A DNA stretch of 64,000 bases from contig JAJOZX010002358.1 in NCBI GenBank assembly GCA_023014485.1, forward strand, positions 288,501-352,500, written 5' to 3'. The position numbers and the translations under genes are program-made. Below the pieces are notes generated by a model that saw nothing but the letters and a program-made list of their open reading frames with translations, made no database searches and was not told the origin of the DNA. Positions 10,414 to 22,600 of the stretch are shown here, one piece after another (the stretch's first letter is position 1; every line of letters starts with the position of its first letter). Origin of the DNA: Bathynomus jamesi (Eukaryota; Arthropoda; Malacostraca; Isopoda; Cirolanidae).

Positions 10414-10608
10414 AATTTCCATAAATTATGCATTCATAGATTCATTTTTATATCAGAGATGCATTTCTGATAGTCTGAGGTTATGCAAATGCCCCAAAAC
10501 TATGTTATGCATGATTTCAGTTTTATGGCATAAATTGTGCAACCTCAAACTACCAGAAATGCATTTGATATAAAAATGAATTCCATGAATGCATAATTCA
10601 TGGAAATT
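10414..10608. repeat. Near-perfect long palindrome
   Basis: The left arm (10414-10490, aatttccataaattatgcat...) and right arm (about 10535-10608, ..gaatgcataattcatggaaatt) are complements with few mismatches, around a 45-bp centre. It looks like a fold-back MITE. Telomere-like repeats abut its right end. Confidence 0.7.
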
Positions 10609-10618
10609 AAACTAAACT

Positions 10619-10643
10619 AAACCTAACCTAACCTAACCTAAAC
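10619..10643 (-). repeat. Short (CCTAA)n / TTAGG-type tract
   Basis: Four consecutive cctaa units occur next to aaactaaact. TTAGG is the common arthropod telomere unit, but four units can arise by chance or by transposition. Confidence 0.5.
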
Positions 10644-10987
10644 TCCATCATGTAACTTACCTGTTAGTGAGGTGGGTAAAGTTTGGCAATGGAAACTTTT
10701 TTATTTTTGTTGTAATTACACAAATTGCCACAGGTATTTTCTTTAGCATCCTTTTTTGGGCACAGCAATTTACTTAACAAAATCCTGTGATCACAGAAAA
10801 ATTTAAAGGCTGCATCCTCATCTACAGAAAATTTCACAACAGCTTCACAAAATGTATAGGACCAACCTTCACAACAGAACTTGTATTAAACTGCTTACTG
10901 TAAGGAGATTTTTTTTGGTTTGGCAGACTATCTCCCCACCAAATTTGCTATAGCATATACCGTACCTATAACAGGATATTATTATTA
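10644..10987. other. Intergenic, nothing recognised
   Basis: No ORF, terminal repeat or RNA gene could be supported. Confidence 0.4.
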
Positions 10988-11234
10988 GGTAAAAGTTGCT
11001 TAAAATTAATTGAAACCCACAGGAAAAATATTGAATGCCCAGTTAGGTTGACTGTGTACACCCTTGATGATTGGTTAGATTGGCATGATATTTTGTTAAA
11101 ACTAACAAAAATATCACAACTTAGCCTAACCAATTGTCAAGGGCATACAGTTGACCTAACTGGGCATTCAATTAACCTAACCAGGCATTCAATAATTTTC
11201 CTATAGGTTTTGATTAATTTTAAGCAACTTTTAC
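10988..11234. repeat. Palindromic repeat family, copy C (full fold-back)
   Basis: The ends are ggtaaaagttgcttaaaatt and its complement. Arms of about 110 bp run through ttgaatgcccagttaggttg and the shared core gattggttag.../...cctaaccaatt. The right arm has an internal duplication of the gcattcaattaacctaacca type. It is the longest version of this palindrome in the window. Confidence 0.75.
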
Positions 11235-11556
11235 CAAACTGGAGAAATCCTTGTAATGGTTTTCAGTAAAAAGATTTTTCTTCTGACGTAATACTTCATA
11301 AAATGTGGTATTTTCCAAGAATGCAACTACTGCATTATGCAGGGTTTTACTATATAGCTCTTTATTGTCTCCCCTTCCAACAGTTTGTCAGTGGACCACT
11401 TGCTACATGACATGCCCATCACATACATGTAACAGGCATTTTGAAAGCAGTATCATAAGTTTTTTCTGAAATTAAGTCTAAAAATAATAACATGTTATTA
11501 CCATGCTATGTTCGTCTTCATTGCATTTTGAACAATAATATAAGGATGCCATAGTA
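11235..11556. other. Intergenic, nothing recognised
   Basis: No supported feature lies between the fold-back repeat and the mariner fold-back. Confidence 0.4.
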
Positions 11557-12120
11557 CAGGGCTATTCAAAATGATTCATCCGATTTCAACTGAGAATACT
11601 TGCATACCTATCAACTGGGCATACACCACATGAAAGAGGAAATCTCAGAGTTTTACAAGATCACCGCGAGAGGGCTCCAAAGTCACGCCGTGGCCTAGCC
11701 TAGCAACAAACAGTCAGTGTGAAAATGGCATCTGCACAGCAGAAGGTGTTTTGTGTGTTGCAGTTTTCGAGCTGTAAATCAGTAGTCACAGTACAGCGTG
11801 AGTTTCATTGATGTTACAGAACAGATCCACCAAGTGCTCAGAGCATCCATTGGTGGTATCGGCAGGTATTGGCACTGTGACTACCGATTTACAGCTCGAA
11901 AACTGCAACACACAAAATGCCTTCTGCTGTGCGGATGCCATTTTCACACTGACTGTTTGTTGCTAGGCTAGGCCACGGCGTGACTTTGGAGCCCTCTCGC
12001 GGTGATCTTGTAAAACTCAGAGATTTCCTCTTTCATGTGGTGTGTGCCCAGTTGATGCACAGTTGATAGGTATGGAAGTATTCTCAGTTGAAATCAGATG
12101 AATCATTTTGAATAGCCCTG
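11557..12120. mobile_element. Mariner-type fold-back element
   Basis: Terminal repeat cagggctattcaaaatgatt is flanked by TA on both sides (11555-11556, 12121-12122). The arms are about 235 bp each and almost perfect, around a loop of about 80 bp (11795-11875). The left arm encodes the first 28 codons of a mariner-like transposase from an ATG at 11725 (MASAQQKVFCVLQF), ended by a stop. The right arm repeats the same sequence inverted. It ends 222 bp upstream of the ORC1 start codon. Confidence 0.85.
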
Positions 12121-12342
12121 TATTTTCAAATCCTTTTCATTCTTTGTACCTTAACAGTGATATCTTAAATCACCATTTTAGAAAAAATTTAAATTAAGTT
12201 AAAAATTTTGGAAGGAATCAAAAGTAGGTAATTCTAGATAATGGCATATTATTTATTATTTAATATTCAATAGTTATATGTTAATTTCAGGAATATTTTG
12301 CATTTCAATTAAATTTTATGAGGTATTATAGCAGTTTTTGTC
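12121..12342 (+). promoter_or_regulatory. ORC1 upstream region
   Basis: This is AT-rich sequence between the mariner fold-back and the ORC1 initiator codon. No TATA box or initiator element is convincing. It probably holds the 5' untranslated sequence and possibly an untranslated exon boundary (ttaatttcag near 12282-12291). Confidence 0.35.
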
Positions 12343-12467
12343 ATGGTGTCTAGCCGAGTAAAATCAAAACTTACTGGTATCGAGAACAATGATTTTTTGT
12401 GGTTAGAAGAGAAGAATGACAAGAAAAAGAAGAGATTTGCTGCAGAAAAAACAATAACATACTACAG
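12343..12467 (+). CDS. ORC1: ORC1 exon 1
   Basis: Encodes the N-terminus up to TITYYR, preceding the BAH domain. The donor is gtaaat. It leaves two bases of an Arg codon. Confidence 0.85.
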
Positions 12468-13898
12468 GTAAATAAGATTGAGTATTTAAAATAAGTAGCC
12501 CAAATTGACAAGGTCTAGGCTAGGGTAATTCTATTTAAGCTATAGGTCCCAAATTGAGACTACTGTATATTGGGTTTGGTAACACCTTTGCTCATTTACT
12601 CTCACAGAACACTATTAATTGGGAATCTATAAGCTAGTAGTATTTTGTATTGGTATAGCCAATAAAATATAGCCTAAATAAAGTACTTATAAGAGGTTTT
12701 ACGCAAACACATGTGCACGCACGCACATACACAAGTATACGTAATAATAATAATGACTTTTTTGTTACCATACATATATAGTAACTTCTAAGACTAAAGC
12801 TTTATTAAATTTGATGTGAATAGAAGTGACCATAAATTATGCAAGATTGTGTTAATTTGTTGTTTCTAGTGTTTGTTTTATTAGAATTTAAAAATGTATC
12901 ATTCATATTAAACATATAATACATTTAACATTTTCAGAGGGTTTAAACTTAATTCTTTAACCATCTATGAAGGGGATTGTGTTCTTATAAATGTTGGGGC
13001 TGATTTTGGAGATCTAAGTGACAAGTTTGACATTGCTAGAATTCTTGAATGTTACCATGATGGTGAGTAGTTTACTGAGGTTTTTAGCTTTTTACTAATA
13101 ATAATAAGTTTGCAGTAATAACACATTTACGCTAATATCTGCTTAGTTATGAAACTGTGCTTGTGAAAAATTTAATATTTTTAAAATATTTTCTCTCAGA
13201 AAAGGAAGAGACAAAAGGATGCATTAAAGTTCAATGGTTCACTCCAGTTGATAAAATAAGAAAAAGACACTTAAAATATCTTCCTCCAGGTAAGTTTTTT
13301 TATCATTTTTTTTAGTTATTGTTTTTACAAATATAATGTACTACTAACTTTATTCATTGTTTTACTTCTGTTCTTAAACTGTTTTCCTTTTAGGATTACC
13401 TCCTTTAGAGGGTGACCTGGAGGTAGTGAAGGATTTATGGGCTTATGAAGTCACTCTAGATCCTGAAACTGTCTCTGCTTTGTGTTGTGTAAGTTTGTTT
13501 CTCCAGATCTATCATAATCTTGTATTCAGGTAGACTTACTTATTCAGGACCTATTCTTGAAAACATGTTACCATATATTTCAGACTCATTTACTTCATTG
13601 TTTAAGCTTTAAGATATTATTATGTATTGTCATTTAAGCCCAGTAGTTTTACAGTAGCTGTTTTTATATAAAAATTGGAAGAAGAATGTAAACAGCATAT
13701 TCAGGCCTACTTACATTTTCTAGGTAATGGAAGTGTGTGCCAGTGTTGCTCCAGATACTGTAGAAAGGCCTCCAAATGCTGTAGGGCCAATGTATGTCTG
13801 TCGATTTACCTATGTGAAAAGTAATCCTTGGCTTATTCCTTTGAATAAGGATGATATTTATGAAGAAAATACTGATAAGTAAGTTGAACGGAACAAGA

Positions 13899-13967
<69 letters not shown>

Positions 13968-16620
13968 GGTGGTCCAAATCCATAGGGGGAAATTTCAAAA
14001 TTGTCTTAGATAGTCTCCACAAGTGTGGTTTTTGTCCATTTAGTGTCCACATGGTCTGTGCAAAATTGCAGCGTGATTGGTGAATATTTAGAGGTCGCCC
14101 CACTCTGAATATATATTATATAATGTACTTTTTCTTCCGTAGGTCCGATGGCTCAAACTCGATCAATTCCAAAAGTTTGGCTTCTAGGGATGGCAACTGG
14201 AACTTTATCCACGTCAAGGCTCCCTACATGCCTTGACGCCCTCCTCTTGGGGCAATACCACCACATCAATCAAAAGCAAACCACCTCCGACAGTCTGAAC
14301 CAGGCATGCCAGAGGGTGATTGAAGTCTGGACCCGAGCGCGGATCCCAACTCAACGGATCGACTCCTGTGTCCGTAAGCTTTCAAAGCTTTTAGACTGCT
14401 ACAAAACACTCAAGAAGCACAGGACCAGGCAACGTGCCAGCGATAGAATGAATGAAGACATCTTCAAAGCGGACATCCAGGAACTGTTTGACATCGCAAC
14501 CAGTGATGCCATGAGCACAATCGTCAACGTTGAGGACCGAAATTTCCTGTCCATGCAGCGCAAGGACGTCAATTCTTGCAGCATGGCTGGCATTGATAAG
14601 GAAACGACTACACAAGAGGACTGAAAGCGATCCAGAATGGAGAAGGAAGCCAAGAGGAAGGCAAGGCATGAAGCAACACAGAAAGATTTGGAAGAAGCAG
14701 GAGTGTCATCAATTGATCTTTCCTCTTCTTCCCTTTTTTCGCAAGACGACGACGACTATAGACCATCGGTTCCGATTCCTTCTTCGTCTGAAGCTCCGGC
14801 ACCAAAGCGTCCCAAGAACAAGGTTACGAACATTTTCCAATCTCCAGAAGTCATTGGAGCAATGGATCGCACCAATCTTTCTGACCGGAATACTGTTTTC
14901 GTAACTGGAGCTGTATTACAGGCCGCGGGGCATGATCTGTCTGGGATGACGTGCTCTCGGAGCTCTATTCATCACTACAGAGAAAGTGGGCGAGAACAGG
15001 CAGCTCGAGAAGACCTAGAATCATTCTCTCTAGAAGACCCTGTCCTCCATTGGGATGGAAAGCTTCTCCCCGGCATTGAAGGGAAGAAGACGAATGTGCA
15101 TCGGATAGCAATCCTTATAACATTCAATGGACAGGAGAAGCTGCTTGGTGTCCCAAAGATGAAACAAGGAACTGGAGAAGCACAGGCCCAGGCATGCCTT
15201 CAAACTATGAAATTATGGAACGTGGAACAGCATGTGAGAGGTCTCGTCTTCGATACCACTGCGTCAAACACGGGTTTACATCGCGGAGCCTGTGTCAGGA
15301 TTGAAGAAGCATTGGGTCACGAGCTAGTTTGGATCGGTTGTCGACATCATATACTTGAAGTCGTACTTGCTGATGTCTTTGCCTCAATATTTGGCTCAAC
15401 AGGAAGTCCTGAAACAGGCCTTTTTAAGCGATTTCAAAAGGAATGGCCATCTCTCTCCCACGAAGCATTTGTCTCAGCATCGGACAGCTTGTTCGAGAAC
15501 CCTCAACTCCAAGAGATGAGAAAAGAGATGATCACTTACTTACCTAACGCTCTTCAGGCAAGCCAACCTCGTGACGACTACAAGGAGTTCCTTGAACTAC
15601 CTTTGCTCTTCCTGGGGGGAAAGACTGGTGGTCAACTCTTTATCCGAGCTCCGGGTCCCATGCACCACGCGAGATGGATGGCGAAGGCGATTTATGCGCT
15701 CAAAATCTACCTCTTTCACTATCAATTCAAGCTCACAGCACGCGAAGAACGAAACGTGACTCAGCTGGCTTTATTTGTCAGTCTGATTTACGTCAAGTAC
15801 TGGCATGAAGCGCCAATGGGGACACAAGCTCCTCAATGATCTCAAAATGCTGCATCTTCTGGAAAAATATCCACACGGAGGAGCTGCACAAGCGGCGAAG
15901 ACAGCTCTAAGACGCCACCTGTGGTACTTGTCGGAGCATCTGATTGGACTGGCCTTCTTCGATAATAGGATCGATCCTGATACCAAAAGGAGAATGGTTC
16001 AACACCTCCAACATCCCCAAAAGAATGGCGGAAGCTGGTGTTGAAAATGATGTGGCATCCTTCGTCACGAAAAGGACATTGACCCTCTTTGATGCCTTGA
16101 AAGTTGGAGGTAAGGAGGAAGCGCGCCAGTTACTTCAAAAAGATCCACGGGAATGGCCAAATGACAAGAACTACAGGGAACTTAGAGATCGCGCCTTAAA
16201 GATGAAAGTCGTCAATGATGCTGCCGAGCGAGGTATTGCTCTCGCACAACGCTACAATGACACTTTGACACGAAACGAGGACCAGAAGCAGTACCTCCTA
16301 CAACTCGTAGCCGCCCACCGAAAACAGATACCAATACCATCCAAGGCGACTCTGATGCAGAAGAAATAATGAAGATACACCCATTATCATGTCCTATTGT
16401 CTTACTGTTTTCTTTCATATTCTTTGAGAACCAAAAAAAAATTTAGTTATTCAGTTGTTTATATATTTTCCCAAATTTTCAAAAAGGGGGCAAGTGGGGC
16501 GACCCCTAAATATTAACCGAATAACGTGAAACTTTGCACAAATACTGTCCACACCAAGAGGCATAAAACCAACCTTGTGGAGAGAACTTAGTCGATGCTT
16601 TAACTTTTTGGACCACCCTA

Positions 16621-16651
<31 letters not shown>

Positions 16652-19600
16652 TACAGGGTGTTTATAAAGTCCCTATCTATTTCAGTGAAAATGTAGCAAA
16701 AAGGGTAAAATTCAATAACAATATAATAAAAGGCATACATTTAATGAATACTTAAGCATATGATTCTACATGAGCACCATCAGTATCTCTACAGAATTCG
16801 AATCTGTCAGCAGCATTGCGGAACACATTTTGGAGCATGATGGGGGTTATTTTTGTAATTGCTGTTACGATACAAGCATGTAAATGTCCCAGCTTCATTC
16901 AGATGGCATTTTAAACACTGTCGTCTTTCAAGAAGATGGAGCACCTTGTCATTACGCAAACATTGTTTGGGAGTACCTAAATGAATGATTTCCAAATCGG
17001 TGGATCGGACATGGAGGCAATAGGCCCTGGGTGGCTCAATCTCCTGACCTAATGCCCTTGGATTTGTTTGCATGGGGCTTTATCAAATCAAACGTCTATC
17101 AAACGAGGGTTATAGATCTTCAAGATTTACATGCTCATATTGTAACAGCAGTTACAAAAATAACCCCTGTCATGCTCCAAAATGTGTTCTGCAATGCTGC
17201 TGACAGATTCGAACTCTGTAGAGATACTGATGTTGCTCATGTAGAATCATATGCTTAAGTATTCATTAAATGTATACCTTCTATTATATTGTTATTGAAT
17301 TTTACCTTTTTTGCTACATTTTCACTGAAATAGATAGGGACTTTATAAACACCCTGTATATTCAGAAATATACCACAAAAGGACTTTTATTGATATCTCA
17401 TTAACCCTTGTGTCACACAACAGTTGAACAGAATAACTGATCAACTAATTGACTAATCAGCAAGGCCAAATGGGTTAACAGATAATAATTAACAACTACC
17501 ACAGTGTTCTACCTAGGCTAGGAATATTTTTTAGATCATTAAGCTATAGCACCATATATCATTCTAGGCGAGTTTGTTCCATGAAAATTAATGTTATCAT
17601 TAGTCCTGTGAATTTTAGCTCATTTGAATTTTTGATAACTGTGTGCTTGTACCTCATATCACTTACTATTAAAATAGTCAAACTTCTTATTAATTCCTTT
17701 TGCAAAGTAGATGCTAAATTGATAAAAACTTAATATTTATGTAATTATTTTGTTTATTTGTATTTTAGGTCAATTTTCGCACTCGGGGAAATACTAAATA
17801 GCCTAAAAAATGGGACTGTTCCTCTTAACAATTTGAGAGATGGTTATTGTATAGAAGATTCAACTTCAAAACAATCATCAAATCCCCAAAGGGGCTTTTC
17901 AAGTAATGGCTGTGCTTAATATTTCAGTATTTGAAAATATTGAGAGAGTGGTTAAAGTTTTGGTAGTTTTTGTACTGTATTAAATTTTTTCATAGTTTTA
18001 TGAGAGAGTGCACATACACCCTGTATTTTAAGTTTATTTAACATAGTGTCGCATATTCTATCTCGTCTTCAGTCGTTTTATCCACATTTCTTGACTTCTG
18101 AGAGCTGTTTATAGTTGAAAGAGAAGGACATCCAAATTTTATTTGCAACCCTGCAAATTGGATGAAAAATTCCTATTTGTGACTCTTGTGGCAGTTCTCC
18201 AATTCTGTATATTTTAGTAGTGATTTAATTTTTTTTACTTAGTAAGAAATTTAATATTTAAGTCTCAGGCAATCTGGTGGTGATTTTCAGTTTTTACTTG
18301 TATACATATAAAATGTATCTCAGTCACTCAGCCATATTTACGTTTGAAATGTTTGAAGTAATGTATATTTATTGCTCATTTTGTTCAGTTTGAAGTATCA
18401 TTGGCTAATGAATCATTTTTTGTTGAATGATAGGTAAGGTTAATTCAGTGGAAAGGACAGGCATACCCGAAGAAAAAAGGAGAGTTAAAAGAAAACTTTT
18501 GGACCATGATGAGGAGCAGGAAAACCTTTCCAAAAAGTCCAGAAAAGGTAGGAGTTCACTAGTGACTTGGAAGGAAAATAAAGCCATGTCATCTCCTCGA
18601 AGAGAAAGAAAAACACTGACAGAAATAGAGATTAATTCAAACTTTAAAAGTCCAAATGAAGGGAGTAAAATTGAAAATGTAAAAAAAACCGGCCAATGCG
18701 GAGGTCTTCAAGTGATGGAGATATCAGACTTACTTAGTGATGAAGACAATAAAAAGAAAGCGAGAAGCACGAGATGTAGAAGTAAAAAGATGGGGAATGT
18801 AAGAAAAAACGTAAGGCAAACTCGCATACTCAAGTCGTACATAGTATCTAGTGAGGAAGAGGAAGAGGATTATAGACATACGTCTGATATTAAAAGACCT
18901 CCTGGAAAACACGTTGCTAAAATTGTTGAATCTGAAAATGAAATTATTTTAACCTCCAAAAGAATATCGAAGCCATCAGAGAAACTTAAGAATTCCTACA
19001 TGAAAAAGAATTCTTCGCTTGATAATAGCAAGTTAACTCCTGTAAAGGAAATTACACCAAAGAAGAGAGGCAAAGTTGAAGAAAAAACTTTTAAATCGAT
19101 AACGAAACCTAAACACAAAACAGAGTAAGTTAGTATAAATTATTGGTCTTTATATTATTTACAGTTGTAGGCATAAGTGACACTTCCATTGTTGTCAGTT
19201 TTAATATCAGACTTTTTTCTTAGCAGTGGAAGTCATTTTAAGGAAAAATCCGAAACGTCAGTAACTCCAGTTAAGAGAGAGAAGAATGTAAAATATTTTA
19301 AAGATACGCCAAACAGAACTCCAAGTAGAAGTAACAAGAAGACTCCCTTCTCAAAACTACCAGACCGAAATAGTCCAGTGAGTAAATACAGAACGGAGTT
19401 CGAACAAGCGAGAGCTCAGTTGCACGTGTCTGCTGTTCCCTCCTTTCTTCCTTGCAGAGAAGATGAATTCCAACAGATTTATTCATTTGTTGAGGGTAAA
19501 CTGCTCGATTCCACAGGAGGTTGCATGTAAGCTTTTTTTTATCTTTTTAATTTATATTTATGCCCCTCTAAATAAATTTTGGGTTGGCAATACTGGATTG

Positions 19601-22600
19601 CACTTATTTGATGTTCATAGATAAGATTGCCTATATGCATAAAGACTTGAGGTTTGAAAATACTGTAGATATGGTCATTGTCGTCAAACGAAGGCCTATC
19701 TGCTTTTGGGTACAAATCGTATATCTTGAATCTCCTAAATTACAAGGCGTATATAAGCACACCGGACAAAAAATTAGTCACCCCTAATAGCACCGATAGT
19801 AGGAAGTTCAAGGTCACACAGAGGGCGCTGATGTAGCATCGGTAAGTGACAAGTAGCGGTGACGTAGCACACAGGATCAGATCTGTTTCGTGAGGTGGTG
19901 AAGAACAAAGTGTGTGTTGGATATAGTCTGCAAAATGGGTCGTGAGGCAGACGTTACTCAGTGGCAAAAAGGAGCCATCGTGTTTGGCAGAGCCCACGGA
20001 CACAAAATGTCTGAAGTAGCCCAATTTGTTGGTGTGTCAACGCGTACTGTCCAGCGAGTTTACAAAGAGTGGTGTAGTTCGCAATCAACTGACAATCGAC
20101 GGCGTAACTGTGGCCGGAAAACAGTTCTCGACAATAGGGGCCGCCGCCATGTTTCTCGTCTAGTAACTGCAAATCGTTTTCAAACCAGAGAACAATTGCT
20201 CCAAGAAACCAATGAGGTTCTCCAGCGACCAATTTCCGAACGGACATTGCGACGAGAACTGCATGCGATGGACATCTGGAGCAAGGTACCACGGAAGAGG
20301 CCGCTGTTAACAGCAAGTCACAAATTGGCACGTTATAAATGGGCTTAGAGGCACAAAAACCGGACTGCGGCAGATTGGAAACGTGTAATTTGGTCCGATG
20401 AGTCCCGTTTTTGTTTGTTCTCCAATGATGGGAGGCGACGAGTACATCGCAGGTCCAATGAAGCCTTTAATCCTGAATGCGTCGAAGGTGTTGTTCACAG
20501 AAAGTGAATCGCAGGAATAGACACCCACGGATTCTGGCGGAACTTCGGGACCGGCTGATGAACGAGTGGCAGCAAATCGATGTTCAGTACATGCACAACC
20601 TCGTAGAGTCTCTGCCTCGCCGGATTCGTGCGGTTATCAAGGCCAGAGGCGCCGTCACACGTTATTAGGTACATTCTGAGAGGGGTGACTAATTTTTTGT
20701 CCGGTGTGCTTATTACCACTGCAGTGGTTTCCAACTTTTTCTGGTTCAGGGCACCCCAATGACATATTTTCTTTTATGTGGCACCCCGGAGGATTTTCGT
20801 CCTGCGTAGTTTCCATATGGACTTCATAAATGGCGAATGTTTTGTCATATCATTTTAAATTTCCTGATGTTCAGTAACTTGAATTTTCAAGTACCGACAA
20901 AAATAAGTACGGTACTGTACCGTACTTATTTTTGTCATTTTGAAATTACGTGGAATCCCCGTCTGGAAACGCTGCAAATACATGTGCATGCGAGTCCTAT
21001 TTATATCGCTAGGGAAATTTTATTTTTAATGTAAGGTAACAGCCTTTGAGTTACGAAATGCAGTATCTATTCCATTACTTATAAACAGACTTCATTCTTA
21101 TTTAAATGATTCACTATCTCTACTTCCACATTTGAATTTGCTCCACACATTTACCAATCTCAGTCAACATCTCAGTTGTTCCATACATGGGGGTTTCAAG
21201 ATAATATTTCTTACAAGATAATTATACTTAATTGATATTTTACCTTTTCAAGAGTTAATTTAAATGGTGTGAGGTTCAGTGGGTTCGATTCCTACCGCTG
21301 CCGTGGATGGAGTTTGGTCGGCCACCTACTTCGATGGCTCCAAAGGCTTAAGTGACTCTGGATTTATCCCTACTACCTTCCCCATGTTACCCATTAATTT
21401 TATTTTGTTTAAACTCCCCAATCCATCTTTTTCCTTTCTAATGTTTAATTGAACGTTGGTCTCTTATCCTTTCTTCAACTTTAGTCCTTTGCTCTCATGC
21501 TTTTGCATTCTTTTATAATAAGATTTGGCAGAATTGTTGTAAAACTGTACATTAGAAATTTACTTCATTGCTTAGGGCAGTTTTTCCCAGCAGGGTACCG
21601 TGAAAATGACAAAAATAAGTAATTGAAAATTGGAAAAGTAAGTGAAGATATGCAAATTTTAATTGAAACAAAACATTAGTCATTTATTTCGTTCATCTGG
21701 AAATTGTATAGGCCTGAATCTTGGGATATTGGGGGGGGGGGGGGGGGGGGGGGGACTGGATGTTGAAAAGTGGGAAACTAAAATCCTCCGGGTACCACGA
21801 AATAAGAACAGATGGTAATGGGGTGCCTTGGTCCAGAAAAGGTAGGGCCTTCATATTGTCTTTGTGTTTCAGAACATTGACTTAATTTGTTTATGCTAGC
21901 TATATAATGAAGAACCTTATGAACCTTATGTTGTTTCGTGTGTTGGTCTCTCTTCACATGGAGGTCAAGCTGGTGGCCCCGCCTCTAGGTCTGGCCTGGT
22001 GGAGGAGCGAGTTACTTTCTTGCGCTCTCCACCGTACATAGCCAGGCACGCCCGGCTCATCTGGTACTGTCCTGGGCCAGGCATCCAGTCTTTTCTTGAA
22101 GACTTCAACTTTGACCCCCGTTACGTTTCTGAGGTCCTTAGGAAGCTGGTTGAAAAGTCTTGGCCCCCTGACAACCAAGCTATTTTCCTTCAGGGTTGAG
22201 GAGGTCCCTTGTCGTGCTTTTAATTTGGGAACACTACACATTCTGCCTTTCCTATTTTCCAGTTGTTTGAATGGTAATTGGGTTTAGTTTTAGGTTTGGT
22301 ACCAGTTTTTCGATCATTTTCCATATGTAGATTATGATGTACCTCTCTTCTTCTTTCCAGTGAGTACAGATTTAGTTTACGTAGTCTTTCCCAGTAGTTG
22401 AGTTCTTTGCAGCCATCAATCTTGGCTGTGAAATGCCTTTGCGTTTCTTCTAGTTTATTAGTTTCTTCCTTTTTATATGGGGACGTCAAAAACTGAGCAG
22501 TATTCAAGTTTTGGTATAATCAGTGTTTTTAGCAGGGGAATCATTACTGTTCTGTCCCTTCCTTGAACGTTCTTAGAACCTGCCCGGCGACTCTTTTTGC

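Larger units (their letters stand above)
20722..21858. mobile_element. Inverted-repeat element, probably hAT-like MITE
   Basis: The left block cagtggtttccaactttttc ... gcaccccggaggattttcgt and the right block (complement of 21778-21858: ttttctggaccaaggcaccc ... ggtacccggaggattttag) form arms of about 75-80 bp. cagtggttyccaac is a common hAT-type terminus. No 8-bp duplication was confirmed. The interior contains a 41-bp palindrome, a tRNA-like B box and a G24 tract. Confidence 0.5.

Noticed and set aside
17881..17922. Reading ORC1 exon 6 through to TAA at 17919 as a terminal exon.
   Set aside because: Donor gtaatg at 17903 fits the phase of exon 7, and the rest of ORC1 follows in frame to an exact total of 914 codons.
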